Shown: positions 1 to 8,841, numbered from the stretch's first letter. The stretch is DNA of 37,133 nucleotides from Methanomassiliicoccaceae archaeon COG_1 (GCA_028561875.1 JAQQTI010000006.1:1-37133); one strand, 5' to 3'. The notes: generated by a model from the sequence alone, not told the origin. A program made the numbers and translations.

Positions 1-1249
1 TGTTGAGGTCGAAGTACCCGTAGACCGCCTCCGTCTGCCCCGGTACGTCGCGGGCGACGTACAGGCGCGCCCCCGCGTGGCAGTCGTAGGGGGTGAAGTA
101 GAGGTAGGCGACGCCGTCCTGGACGGATGTCGTGAGCGCGCCTTTCTCTTTCACCGGTATGGAGTACGCCGTGCTCATGCCGCCGTCCCCGCCCACGTCG
201 ATCACGTAGATGATGGTGTACGACCCCATCGTGGCCCCTCCCCCGCCGAGGTAGACCCTGCCGTTGGCGACCACCACCCCCGCCTGGGTCCCGATCGCCT
301 CCCCGGGTCCCGCGCGGCAGGACCACATCTTATCGTCGCCCAGATGCAGCGAGGCGTTCTCGGCCGTGACGGCGTACGAGTAGACCCTGACCTCGGTCAT
401 GCTCCTGTTCTGGCAGGCCAGATACAGGCGCCCGTCGTAGTGCGCCATCGGCCCGAACACGCCCCATTCCTCGCCGACCACCTTCCTCGTGTAGACCTCG
501 CCGCCCCTCATGTCGCAGACGTGCAGCGAGGCGCCGCCCGTGTGCGCGCCGCAGTCGGCGACGACCACGAAGTCGCCGACCCTGACCGGCAGCTGGTTGC
601 TGTACCCTGCGAAAGAGCCGGTATCCCACACCTTCTTCCCCGTGGTCGCGTCGAAACAGTAGAACGGCCCCGTGTACGTGCCGAACATGACATAGCCCCT
701 GCCCCCGCCTTCCGTGTAGGTGATGTAGTTCTGCGTCGCGTCGACGCCGTACGCAGGGTCGAACACCGTGCCGGGGGCCAGGGTATCGGCGTCGAACGCC
801 TGCAGGCGGATGTTCTTCCCCAGGTACATGGGCACGAATATCTTCCCGTCGCCGGACGCCAGATGGACGTTGTACTGGCTGCGCGCCTCGAATGCCCGGG
901 ACGCGACGGTCTCCCCCGTGGCCGTGACGACCTTGTTGAGCGCGAGTGTGCAGACGTTCCTCCCCGGGACCTCCTCCGTGCATTTCACGTAATAGGAGTG
1001 CTCGCCGATGCATATCGCGGTGTACGGGACGAGCCAGGATCCGGCCATGCTCTTTATGGTGCCCGCATCATGCCACAGGACCCTGGCTTTAACGTTCCCG
1101 TCCGCATCCGCAATCGGCGACGGGGCGTCCGTGACGAACGGCGAGCCGGCATCCCCGATCGTGTTGGGCCAGTCCGACGCGTCCGCTCCGCACGTTGCAG
1201 ACATCAGGAGCGCCGAAGCCGCCACTATCGCGAGCGCCACCGCCCTCAT
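1..1249 (-). CDS. Secreted PQQ-like beta-propeller protein, 3' end outside the window
   Basis: The frame is open from an ATG at 1249 to the window edge (416 codons, no stop seen). The N-terminus (MRAVALAIVAASALLM...) is a signal peptide ending near ATCGADASDW. The body carries repeated short strands with G-x-V/I-Y/F and W-x-x-G patterns, such as GKIFVPMYLG, YCFDATTGKKVWDTG and GRVYLGGGGATMGS, typical of PQQ-like/quinoprotein propeller blades without visible enzyme residues. It is a paralogue of the next gene upstream (1315-3015); the last ~100 codons are nearly identical at DNA level, so a C-terminal dockerin just beyond the edge is likely but not seen. It follows that gene after 65 bases and is presumably the distal gene of the same operon. 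Role: extracellular binding or scaffold protein by inference; substrate unknown. Confidence 0.85.
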   Translation of the reverse strand, partial: MRAVALAIVAASALLMSATCGADASDWPNTIGDAGSPFVTDAPSPIADADGNVKARVLWHDAGTIKSMAGSWLVPYTAICIGEHSYYVKCTEEVPGRNVCTLALNKVVTATGETVASRAFEARSQYNVHLASGDGKIFVPMYLGKNIRLQAFDADTLAPGTVFDPAYGVDATQNYITYTEGGGRGYVMFGTYTGPFYCFDATTGKKVWDTGSFAGYSNQLPVRVGDFVVVADCGAHTGGASLHVCDMRGGEVYTRKVVGEEWGVFGPMAHYDGRLYLACQNRSMTEVRVYSYAVTAENASLHLGDDKMWSCRAGPGEAIGTQAGVVVANGRVYLGGGGATMGSYTIIYVIDVGGDGGMSTAYSIPVKEKGALTTSVQDGVAYLYFTPYDCHAGARLYVARDVPGQTEAVYGYFDLN

Positions 1250-1314
1250 CCGTCTTGCCCTGCGGATGCCTCCCGCTCCTACCCCCCGGACGGGGGAATC
1301 GCCGGGTGTCCGGT

Positions 1315-3015
1315 TCATAGGACCGGGCACAGGTTGGAGCGTGTGCCCGCGCTCTTCTCCATCGCTATGGCCAGGTCCTCCCCGTCGAACCTGCCGTCCC
1401 AGTTGCAGTCGCCGGCGGCGTCGTAGTACGCCTCGCGCGGCGCCAGCCCCCTGTCCACGCGGGCCATGAGGGCCAGGTCGAGGTAGCCGTGGACGCCGTC
1501 GCCGTCCAGGTCCCCCGTCGCGTACTCCGAGCCGCCGTAACTCGCCAGGCCGCCCAGGCACAGGAGGTCGGTGTCCAGGCGCACGAGCAGCTCCCCCCCG
1601 GGGGCTATGGAGACGGGCTGGTAGCTGTACACGCTGTCCCCCGAGATGTTGAGGTCGAAGTACCCGTAGACCGCCTCCGTCTGCCCCGGTACGTCGCGGG
1701 CGACGTACAGGCGCGCCCCCGCGTGGCAGTCGTAGGGGGTGAAGTAGAGGTAGGCGACGCCGTCCTGGACGGAGACCGTGGGGGTCCCTTTGGTCTTCAC
1801 CGGTATGGAGTACGCCGTGCTCATGCCGCCGTCCCCGCCCACGTCGATCACGTAGATGATGGTGTCCGACCCCATCGTGGCCCCTCCCCCGCCGAGGTAC
1901 AGCCTGCCGTTGACTATGCTCAGGCCGGCCTGGGAGCCTACGAGCCTCTCGTCGGCTATAGGGTATGTCCAGACCTTCTCGTCGGAGAACACGTCGCCGC
2001 CCGCGTCTATGGCGTCCGTGTTCAACCGGAAGGAGTGTATCTTTAGCTGGGTCATTTTTATGCTGTGGTCGTAGCTCTCGTCCTGCACGACGGCGTACAC
2101 CCTGCCGTTCTCGTAAGCCAGCGGACCCAGGGTGTGCCAGTTGCTGCCCGCTATGCGGTGGGAGGCGACCTCTCCCGCCTCCAAGTCGCAGACGTGTATC
2201 GACGAGCCCGCATCGTTCGTCCGCGCCTCGTTTAGGCCGAAGCCCTTGTCGGCGTACAGGACGTAGCGGCCTACGACCACGGGCGACTGGTTGTAGTAGC
2301 CGCACGCCCCGTTCCTCCACAGGAGGCTCCCGCTGTCCGTATCGAAGCAGCACATGGGCCCGGCGTAGGTTCCGGTCATGAGGTAGCCCCTCCCATCCCG
2401 CTCTACGTAGCAGAGGTAGCCCTGGTCCGGGTTGACTCCGGTCATATAATCCCAGAAGTGGTTCACGTAAGTGCCCTGCGCATATCCCGGATACTTTTCC
2501 ACCGGGCGCAGGTCGTCCGCGCCATAGACGAAAATCGTGATGTACTTTCCGTGGTACTCGGGGACGAACACCTTGCCGCCGCCCACCGCCAGATGGGTGT
2601 TGTATAACGAACGCGCTTCGTACTCCCACTTGGACACCACCTCCCCGGTGGCGGTGACCGCCTTGTTGAGGGAGTACACGTAGTTGTCACTGTGCCACGT
2701 CGAACCGTCGCCGCCGATGATACTGGGTTTCTTCCCCTCGCACTTCGCGTAATACGTGTAACCCCCGACGCAAACAGCGGTGCTGGGGACCTTCCATATG
2801 CCGTCCTCTATTTCCCCTGCGGCCTGCCACAGCATCCGCACCTCCAGCGAGCCGTCCCCGCCCAGCGCGGGAGAGGGCGCGTCCGAGTGGTAGGGTCTGT
2901 CCGAACCGCCGTACGTCTGCGGCCAGTCCCCTCCGTCCGCACAGGAGGCGCAGCATATCGCCGACGATGCCGCTAGCGCGGAGATTGCCAGAATTACCGG
3001 CAGAATCGTCCTCAT
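1315..3015 (-). CDS. Secreted PQQ-like beta-propeller protein with C-terminal dockerin
   Basis: 566 aa. The ATG at 3015 is chosen because it begins a clean signal peptide (MRTILPVILAISALAASSA...) and overlaps the preceding stop as ATGA (3012-3015). Residues ~40-490 form propeller-like blades (MCCFDTDSGSLLWRNG, GRLYLGGGGATMGS, GVAYLYFTPYDCHAG). The C-terminus (~505-560) has two calcium-loop repeats, GDLDGDGVHGYLDLALMARV and GDCNWDGRFDGEDLAIAMEK, the D-x-D-x-D-G pattern of type I dockerins. Dockerins bind cohesins, and three cohesin-like membrane-anchored proteins lie directly upstream in the same operon, so this protein is probably displayed on the cell surface through them (inference). The propeller ligand is unknown. 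The last ten residues after the dockerin include one cysteine. Confidence 0.9.
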   Translation of the reverse strand: MRTILPVILAISALAASSAICCASCADGGDWPQTYGGSDRPYHSDAPSPALGGDGSLEVRMLWQAAGEIEDGIWKVPSTAVCVGGYTYYAKCEGKKPSIIGGDGSTWHSDNYVYSLNKAVTATGEVVSKWEYEARSLYNTHLAVGGGKVFVPEYHGKYITIFVYGADDLRPVEKYPGYAQGTYVNHFWDYMTGVNPDQGYLCYVERDGRGYLMTGTYAGPMCCFDTDSGSLLWRNGACGYYNQSPVVVGRYVLYADKGFGLNEARTNDAGSSIHVCDLEAGEVASHRIAGSNWHTLGPLAYENGRVYAVVQDESYDHSIKMTQLKIHSFRLNTDAIDAGGDVFSDEKVWTYPIADERLVGSQAGLSIVNGRLYLGGGGATMGSDTIIYVIDVGGDGGMSTAYSIPVKTKGTPTVSVQDGVAYLYFTPYDCHAGARLYVARDVPGQTEAVYGYFDLNISGDSVYSYQPVSIAPGGELLVRLDTDLLCLGGLASYGGSEYATGDLDGDGVHGYLDLALMARVDRGLAPREAYYDAAGDCNWDGRFDGEDLAIAMEKSAGTRSNLCPVL

Positions 3016-3947
3016 GCCCGTTTGGCCCTCCTTCTCCGCCTCGCCGTCTTCTTCCGGAAAAGCAGAATCGCGGCCGCGGCGGCGGCCGCAACCGTGACGA
3101 GCATCACCGCCAGCCACAGCAACGAGGGCCCGCCTTCGTCCGCGTGGTAGGTCACGACTATGCTGACCCCTCCGACCCCCATGGTCCCGGACACGTTCGC
3201 CCGGTCGGGGGAATACCCCGGGACCGAGGGGCTGTCGACGGAGTAGGCCTGACCCGGAGCGAACCCGGCGGTGTAGCCCGACGGAGCGGGGAAATCGTCG
3301 CCCGGCGGGCCGACGTACGATATCTTCAGACCGTACTCGGCCGCATCCGCGTTATCCTTGGCTATGCTCACGACCGTCAGCGTCCTCGGCAACAGGGACG
3401 GGTTCTCCGTTGCGAACTCGGGGATGCCGTTTATTCCCGTACCCCCCTTCACGCCGTCGTACACTACGTTGTATGCCGTGACCGCTACGTCGGTCTCGCC
3501 CTCCGTTCCGCCCTTAACGTCGAAGCCTAGCGCGAAGAGGCCGCCGGCGACCGGCTCAGCGGTGACGCGCTCGGTTATCATCACGAAGCGGGCGACGCGG
3601 AACGAACCGGCACCCGGTTTGTTTGAGTACCCCTTCTGCGGCAGCGGTGCGCCGCTGAGGTCGGTGAACTTGCTGATCTCCAGGTACGCCGAGTCGTACC
3701 AGACCTCGACCATGTACCCGGAAACGTACGGGTACCTGGAGGCGTACTCCGGGCTGACGTCGTACTTTATGGAGACGTACGCGCCCGGCGCGGTGTCCAC
3801 GTCCCCTTTCTCGGCCGCGATGAAGCAGCCCCCCGCGCCGTCGGCGGCGGGGACCGCGACGGTCAGGAGGGACAGGGCGGCGCATGCGACCGCTACTGCA
3901 AGCAGCCCCGGTTTCCTGGGGGCGCCCCGGTGCGGTTGCGACGACAT
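3012..3947 (-). CDS. Membrane-anchored protein with cohesin-like and MucBP-like domains
   Basis: 311 aa from the ATG at 3947, one base after the upstream stop; the same frame also has an ATG at 3977, which would overlap the upstream gene by 29 bases. Signal peptide at ~14-35 (GLLAVAVACAALSLLTVAVP). Residues ~40-190 resemble a cohesin/carbohydrate-binding beta-sandwich: an opening strand with TAPGAYVSIKYDV, a central VEVWYDSAYLEI (the YD-x-x-x-LE signature of cohesins) and GGLFALGFDVKGGTEGETDV. Residues ~205-275 (GYTAGFAPGQAYSVDSPSVP then GY) resemble a MucBP-type repeat. A C-terminal membrane helix (LLWLAVMLVTVAAAAAAAIL) is followed by an Arg/Lys-rich tail, so the protein is exported and held by its C-terminus. 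Stop and next start overlap as ATGA, implying coupled translation. Binding partner is inferred to be the dockerins nearby. Confidence 0.82.
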   Translation of the reverse strand: MSSQPHRGAPRKPGLLAVAVACAALSLLTVAVPAADGAGGCFIAAEKGDVDTAPGAYVSIKYDVSPEYASRYPYVSGYMVEVWYDSAYLEISKFTDLSGAPLPQKGYSNKPGAGSFRVARFVMITERVTAEPVAGGLFALGFDVKGGTEGETDVAVTAYNVVYDGVKGGTGINGIPEFATENPSLLPRTLTVVSIAKDNADAAEYGLKISYVGPPGDDFPAPSGYTAGFAPGQAYSVDSPSVPGYSPDRANVSGTMGVGGVSIVVTYHADEGGPSLLWLAVMLVTVAAAAAAAILLFRKKTARRRRRAKRA

Positions 3948-3948
3948 C

Positions 3949-5376
3949 TCATCCCTCGTACTCGTACTCGTAGTCATACCCGTACTCCCTGATCCAGCTC
4001 CTCCAGGCGAAGAACGCTATGACGGCCACCATCATGACGGCCCCGGCGACGATCGCCCAGAACGCCGGCTTGGCGGGGTCCAGGAGGTCTGCGAGATCGA
4101 ACCGGCCGGATGGGGCGGAGGGCGGCGCGATTCCCCCGGCAATCGTTTTTATCACGTTGCTGGAATCGGAGGTGGGGAGCCATTTGACGGCCCCCCGGAC
4201 GTCGCCGTCGTGGCCGGTCAGCTTGACCTGGCTGTACATTATGGTCGGCGCGTAGACCTCCCCCCCCGTTTGGCCGTCGCGGAGGTGGAGGGAGACGGTG
4301 AACATAGGGCAGACGCCCTGGCCGTACGGCTGGGCGTAGGTCCAGTCCACGGTGATCAGGCCGTCCGAGACGTGGGCTTCGACGGTGCCGGTCTCCTTTT
4401 TTCCTCCCCCCGGTACGCTCAGTTTCCCCGGCTTTACGTCGTCGGCCTTTATCGTCATCCTGCCGGGGTCGTAGTTCATGACGACGTGGGCGGAATCCAC
4501 CCTGACGGACGGGTACACCAGGCTCACGAAGGTCGTGGTCGTGTCGCCCCCGCCCAGGCCATCGTTCGGATTGGTCACCGTCCTTATCTCGGTTTTCCCG
4601 ATATTCGCGACGGGCTCGACGCCGGACGTTATGGAGACGTTCACTGTGGAGAACGGCAGGTCATTAATCGGGACTCCCTGTCTGAACGGCCAACTCATCG
4701 CCGTACAAAGACGATTGCCTAGTGGCTTAGCATCATCATAGAAGGAGCAACCTGTCGCCACCTTTACCTGCGTCTCTCCTTTGAAACCTCTGGTTTTGAA
4801 CGATAACTCGAAGACGTCTCCGTCGTAGGATATGGCCGGAATATTCATTACAGTTACCCCTGTGGCCATGCAACTGCTATAACCGCTGAGAACCCCCCTT
4901 TCGTCTTTTTCCTTTATAGGTAATGGACGAACCACCTTCCATGCATCCCTGTTGAGTATAGTGTAGCTCCCTTGTTCAACGTTTAAATCCACGAATCTGA
5001 ATGCATAATCGTCTTTGGTGGCCGTCCTGTTATATTCGCTCATGCTCATTACCGGCTCTATGAACTCCGGATTGTAGATGATGAATGCACGGTAGGTAGA
5101 AAGATGATATACCCCGTCCCGCCTGTATTTGGAGTACAGGCTGTCGTCGATTGAGTACTTTATAGTCACATATCCCCCCGCCTCGACGGACAGGTCGGTT
5201 TCCGCCGGGACCATCACCGGGGACCCGTCCGGAGACGCGGGAATTACATCGACGGCATCGGCGGCATCGGCGGCGTAGCACATGACCGCCGCGGAGGATA
5301 TCGCGAGGCAGGCAACAAGGAGAAGGAGGAGGTTCCGTCCGTGCATCTTGAAAAAAATCCGATCGCCGCGCATCAT
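3949..5376 (-). CDS. Membrane-anchored protein with two cohesin-like modules
   Basis: 475 aa. Signal peptide at ~12-35 (NLLLLLVACLAISSAAVM). Two beta-sandwich modules follow. Module 1 (~60-250) opens with TDLSVEAGGYVTIKYSI, has YRAFIIYNPEFIEP and later GDVFELSFKTRGFKGETQVK. Module 2 (~255-400) has SAHVVMNYDPGRMTIKADDV and FTVSLHLRDGQTGGE. Both keep the cohesin order 'YDP/YNP then hydrophobic, later F-x-hydrophobic-x-F-x-x-K'. A membrane helix at ~430-455 (FWAIVAGAVMMVAVIAFFAW) and an unusual Tyr/Glu tail (YGYDYEYEYEG) finish the protein. The DNA of module 1 (about 4640-5110) is visibly richer in A and T than the flanks, suggesting a swapped-in domain. Sits 15 bases after the upstream gene. 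Function inferred: surface scaffold. Confidence 0.82.
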   Translation of the reverse strand: MMRGDRIFFKMHGRNLLLLLVACLAISSAAVMCYAADAADAVDVIPASPDGSPVMVPAETDLSVEAGGYVTIKYSIDDSLYSKYRRDGVYHLSTYRAFIIYNPEFIEPVMSMSEYNRTATKDDYAFRFVDLNVEQGSYTILNRDAWKVVRPLPIKEKDERGVLSGYSSCMATGVTVMNIPAISYDGDVFELSFKTRGFKGETQVKVATGCSFYDDAKPLGNRLCTAMSWPFRQGVPINDLPFSTVNVSITSGVEPVANIGKTEIRTVTNPNDGLGGGDTTTTFVSLVYPSVRVDSAHVVMNYDPGRMTIKADDVKPGKLSVPGGGKKETGTVEAHVSDGLITVDWTYAQPYGQGVCPMFTVSLHLRDGQTGGEVYAPTIMYSQVKLTGHDGDVRGAVKWLPTSDSSNVIKTIAGGIAPPSAPSGRFDLADLLDPAKPAFWAIVAGAVMMVAVIAFFAWRSWIREYGYDYEYEYEG

Positions 5377-5391
5377 TCCGCCTCCCCCGTG

Positions 5392-6150
5392 TCACTCCCC
5401 CAGGTAGTATTCCGTGCCTCTCGTCTTCCTGCCCATTATCGCGAACGCCGCGAGCAGTACCGGCACCAGGGCTACGAGTCCCCAGAACACCGGGTTGTCG
5501 GGGCCGACCGCTTCGCCCGCTCTGCCGTCCTGGGAGGGCCCGCCTGCGCCTCCGCCCGTCAGGACGACGGAATCCTGCGTGCCGATCGCCGACCACGATA
5601 CGTTCCCTATGCCCTCGGCCGTCCCCAGCTCGGGAATCTCGCCGGTGAAGGCGTACATCCTCGTACCGGCGTTCACGGTGGGCTCGTAGACGCGTGTCCC
5701 GAAAGCCAGATCGCCACCTACGTGGAAGTCGACGGAGAACAGGACGCCGACGACATTCTTGTTGCCGTGACCGGGCGCTCCCGTCCCTCCCGACACCCAT
5801 TCCACTTTGATGCTGCCCGACGAAGCCCTCACCTCGGCGCCCTCGAACCCGACGAGCTTCACGTCGCCTGCGGCGGCCGATAGCATCGACCCGTCGTAAT
5901 CCAGTATGAAAGTCGATCCGCCGAGATCGGCGGTGGAGCTCTTCAGCACCACGGAGACGGGCCACGCTCCGCCGGGCGATGCCGACGCGGCCGATTCTAT
6001 TTCCACCCCGGCTGTGCCCACGTCGGGCACCGCCTCCCCTCTCGCGGTCTCGCTTCCCGCAAAGAGGGGGATCGCCGTCGCGGCAAGCGGCAGGAACGCT
6101 ACCAGCAGGATTATCCATCCCCGTTGCCCGCCGTGCCGGTCTGACGCCAT
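5392..6150 (-). CDS. Membrane-anchored single cohesin-like protein
   Basis: 252 aa from the ATG at 6150, preferred because GGAAGGAG lies about nine bases upstream; the frame also has an ATG at 6183, which would be leaderless with respect to the TATA box at 6205-6210. Hydrophobic signal at ~12-30 (IILLVAFLPLAATAIPLF). Residues ~45-180 form one cohesin-like beta-sandwich: WPVSVVLKSSTADLGGSTFI, LDYDGSMLSAAAGDV and VVGVLFSVDFHVGG match the 'YD-x-x-x-L' and 'F-x-V-x-F' landmarks. Gly/Pro-rich linker, then a membrane helix (NPVFWGLVALVPVLLAAFAI) and a short cytoplasmic tail ending EYYLGE. First gene of the five-gene operon that runs to the window edge. Partner and role inferred from context only. 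Confidence 0.82.
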   Translation of the reverse strand: MASDRHGGQRGWIILLVAFLPLAATAIPLFAGSETARGEAVPDVGTAGVEIESAASASPGGAWPVSVVLKSSTADLGGSTFILDYDGSMLSAAAGDVKLVGFEGAEVRASSGSIKVEWVSGGTGAPGHGNKNVVGVLFSVDFHVGGDLAFGTRVYEPTVNAGTRMYAFTGEIPELGTAEGIGNVSWSAIGTQDSVVLTGGGAGGPSQDGRAGEAVGPDNPVFWGLVALVPVLLAAFAIMGRKTRGTEYYLGE

Positions 6151-6204
6151 GCCTCGTATCTCCTTCCCTCTTAGCAGGTCCATAATGATATCCCTGTTCT
6201 ACGC

Positions 6205-6210
6205 TTTAAA
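6205..6210 (-). promoter_or_regulatory. TATA box for the cohesin/propeller operon
   Basis: TTTAAA read on the minus strand lies 22-27 bases before the ATG at 6183 and about 55 before the preferred ATG at 6150, placing a transcription start near 6180. It is the only AT-rich hexamer in this GC-rich spacer. Archaeal TATA boxes usually sit about 26 bases before the start site. Confidence 0.55.
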
Positions 6211-6296
6211 TCCCCCACACTGTCGCGGGGCGTCGGAGGGCTGCGGGCGTGCGACCCCGCCTCGAATCGGACGCCCATGGGTCGTGAAAATGAAGG

Positions 6297-6316
6297 GCGG
6301 CGGCCGAAGCCGCCGC
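6297..6316 (-). terminator. Hairpin terminator after the 831-aa dockerin protein
   Basis: A perfect 8-base stem (6297-6304 with 6309-6316) closes a four-base loop; on the minus strand the loop reads TTCG closed by C-G, the extra-stable UUCG tetraloop. It begins 30 bases past the stop at 6346 and is followed on that strand by a T-rich stretch (CTTCATTTT). This separates the upstream dockerin gene from the cohesin/propeller operon. Confidence 0.6.
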
Positions 6317-6345
6317 GTAAAAGGTTTGCGGGACGCCGTCCCCGA

Positions 6346-8841
6346 TCAGTGGCTTACCAGATACCTGGAAAGGACCATCGCGTCGAGGATGTTGACCTCC
6401 CCGTCGGGGTAGACGTCGAGGTTCTTCAGACCCTGCTCGGAGACGTACGCGTTCCCAGCGAGGTACTTCATCAGCAGCACAAGGTCGAACACGTCCACGT
6501 CGCCGTCCACGTCGCCGTCGCCGAGCTTGTACTCGGTGACCCCAGGATCGTACGGCTGCCCGATGGACTCGTAGGCCTCCGCGGGGGTGCTGAAGCTCTT
6601 GACGTAGATATGGCGGCCGTCCGCGTCGCGGATCTCGTAGCCTGCGAGGGAGTAGGAGTCGCATCCGGCGACCCTGAAGACGTTGCCGTTTATGTCGACG
6701 TTCCTGCCCTTCTCGCCCGACCATACGACCGAGAACTTCTTCGCGGCGTCGTTCACCGCGAACGTGAACGACCCCTTGCCCGAGAGCTTCTCGAGCGTCG
6801 GGGCGTTCCCCTCGTACGTGAACTCGAGCTCGAACCCCGCGGCCTGGTCGGCCACGTTCAGGAACGATACGACGGCCTCCCCGTCGGCCATCCCCGGGGT
6901 GATGAGGAAATACTTCACCTTGACGGTGACATTCCTCGAGTCGTCGCCGTTGAACAACCAGTCGGTGCCGTTCCAATAGAACACCTCCACGCTCGGGTCC
7001 GTGACCGCCGGGTCCGTGGCCCTGAACGTCATCTGGAAGTCCATGGGTGTGGCCCCGCTCGGCATGACCAGAGGGAACCCGCTCGCGACCGCGTCGGACA
7101 TCACATAGACCTCGCCGCTTATGTGGTCCACCATCACCGTGTACCCGGCGGCGGCGGAAGACACGCTTACGTACTCCATGGCATCGGCGTCGTACTTTAC
7201 CTTGGCGGGAGAGCTGTGCCCGTCTATGGTGAAGGTGTCGCCGGACCACACCTCCACGCTCGGCATGGACGTGACGGTGACCACGCATTCCGCGCTGACG
7301 GCGCCTACGGAAGCCGTGATCCTCGCGGTGCCCGCGGAAACGCCGGTGACGACGCCCCCGTCGACGGTAGCGACGCCGATGTTGTCGCTGGCCCATGCGA
7401 TGGTTGGGGCGGTCGGGAAGTTGTGAGGCGTTGCTACGAGGGTTACGCTGTTTCCGACGGCAATGGTCTCGCTGGAGGAGCTCAGAGTTATTTCCGGCGG
7501 ATCCGGCGGAACGGGAGGATTGATGTCGACGATATCGTATCTTTGGGCATCTTGCGGACCCGTTCCCTTTACCACATTCTCAACAGAATGCAGATCTATG
7601 CTCCCCTCAGTAAGATACGTTGACGTGTTGTAGGAAGACATCCCGATTGTCGTTGGTACGTCCGATAATACGGTGAAAGTCGCGACGTACAACCCTCCGT
7701 CGGCATCTAATGCTTGGCCACCTAGTCTAGTCATGGCGCAGGAGTTGCCTATGAACGCTGCTCCGGACAGGTCTGCCACCCCGTTGAGCTGAAGAACGTC
7801 GGAATCGTATTTCACCGAATAGTTGTATCCTCCGTAGAAGAGGGAGATGTCCTTCGCGACGGCCTTGACCGTTATCTGCTCGCCGACCCCCGCCTTATAC
7901 ACCTGGTTCTGCGCGTGCACGGGCGACCCGGTCGCGTAGGGCTCGTAGCCTCCGAGGGGGGCGGTCATGTCGCCGAAGACCATGTCAGCGGGGGCGGCGG
8001 TCCTGTCGACGGGGGCCTTCTGCATGTAGCCGTACTGGGCGTTGCTGGCGTCGTACCCGGCCTGGACCCCGCTGTAGTCGCGCTGTATTCCGACGGCCCA
8101 CATGGTCATCGCCATGTCGAAACCCCCCGCCCCCTGGGTGTCGCCGGCGGCGGCGTACGACAGGCCGTACGCGCTGCCGTCGAGGCCGGTGTAGAGAGAA
8201 GCCTCGGCGATCGGGAAGTACGCCGCGGCCGCGGCGTCGACGTCGGCGTACCCGCCGGTGGTGCCATCGTAGACCAGCCCGAACTCCGCGGCGTTGCCCG
8301 GGAACGTGATGCTGGCCCCGAGGGCGGTCGCCGCCGTCCCGCGGGCGTCGATGTACTTCTCGTAGGAGATGAGGTAGATGTGGTCGCTGTCCGATCCGAA
8401 GGTGTTGCCCATGTGCCATCCGTCGACCTCGTTGTAGTTCCAGATGGCCATGTTGGGGTTGTAGTAGGTGCCGTCCGTGGCCCACGCCCCGGGGACCCAG
8501 TCGCTGAAATACTTCCCGGCCCCGAAGAACACCGGGGCCGTCCCGTCGTACCCCGTCTGGGGTATCAGGGGAGACGTCGCGCCAGCGAACGTTCTCGTAG
8601 TCGAGAGCGTCGTGTAGAACGCGTCTATCGCAGTCGTCCCGCTGCCGGTGTACCAGCCGTTGATGCTGGTGTCGGTCCCGTTGCCGGCCGAGTTGTACAG
8701 GTAGAAGTGGTACTCCTCGTCGGTCACGGGCTCGGCGTTGGAACTGTCCGAGGCCATGACGGCCCCGACGGTCACCATCATGACCGCCACCAACGCCGCC
8801 ACCAGGGCGGCCGTTGTCCTGTTCCTTTGTTTGGTATCCAT
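6346..8841 (-). CDS. Large secreted protein: Ig-like and cohesin-like domains plus C-terminal dockerin
   Basis: 831 aa. The ATG at 8841 is chosen because it begins the signal peptide (MDTKQRNRTTAALVAALVAV) and has AGGTGAT five bases upstream; the frame stays open about 100 bases further. Residues ~40-100 resemble a DUF4430-type beta domain; ~100-300 is a Gly/Ala/Tyr-rich unknown region. Residues ~320-440 look cohesin-like (ISLFYGGYNYSVKYDSDVL). ~455-540 is a bacterial Ig-like group 2 domain (TIAWASDNIGVATVDGGVVT then GVSAGTARIT). ~545-760 holds further beta-sandwich sequence. The last ~60 residues are a dockerin pair (GDGDVDGDVDVFDLVLLMKY and NLDVYPDGEVNILDAMVLSR). There is no C-terminal membrane helix, so retention at the surface would need cohesin binding, offered by the three anchored proteins downstream. 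Lower-GC DNA at about 7430-7740. Confidence 0.87.
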   Translation of the reverse strand: MDTKQRNRTTAALVAALVAVMMVTVGAVMASDSSNAEPVTDEEYHFYLYNSAGNGTDTSINGWYTGSGTTAIDAFYTTLSTTRTFAGATSPLIPQTGYDGTAPVFFGAGKYFSDWVPGAWATDGTYYNPNMAIWNYNEVDGWHMGNTFGSDSDHIYLISYEKYIDARGTAATALGASITFPGNAAEFGLVYDGTTGGYADVDAAAAAYFPIAEASLYTGLDGSAYGLSYAAAGDTQGAGGFDMAMTMWAVGIQRDYSGVQAGYDASNAQYGYMQKAPVDRTAAPADMVFGDMTAPLGGYEPYATGSPVHAQNQVYKAGVGEQITVKAVAKDISLFYGGYNYSVKYDSDVLQLNGVADLSGAAFIGNSCAMTRLGGQALDADGGLYVATFTVLSDVPTTIGMSSYNTSTYLTEGSIDLHSVENVVKGTGPQDAQRYDIVDINPPVPPDPPEITLSSSSETIAVGNSVTLVATPHNFPTAPTIAWASDNIGVATVDGGVVTGVSAGTARITASVGAVSAECVVTVTSMPSVEVWSGDTFTIDGHSSPAKVKYDADAMEYVSVSSAAAGYTVMVDHISGEVYVMSDAVASGFPLVMPSGATPMDFQMTFRATDPAVTDPSVEVFYWNGTDWLFNGDDSRNVTVKVKYFLITPGMADGEAVVSFLNVADQAAGFELEFTYEGNAPTLEKLSGKGSFTFAVNDAAKKFSVVWSGEKGRNVDINGNVFRVAGCDSYSLAGYEIRDADGRHIYVKSFSTPAEAYESIGQPYDPGVTEYKLGDGDVDGDVDVFDLVLLMKYLAGNAYVSEQGLKNLDVYPDGEVNILDAMVLSRYLVSH

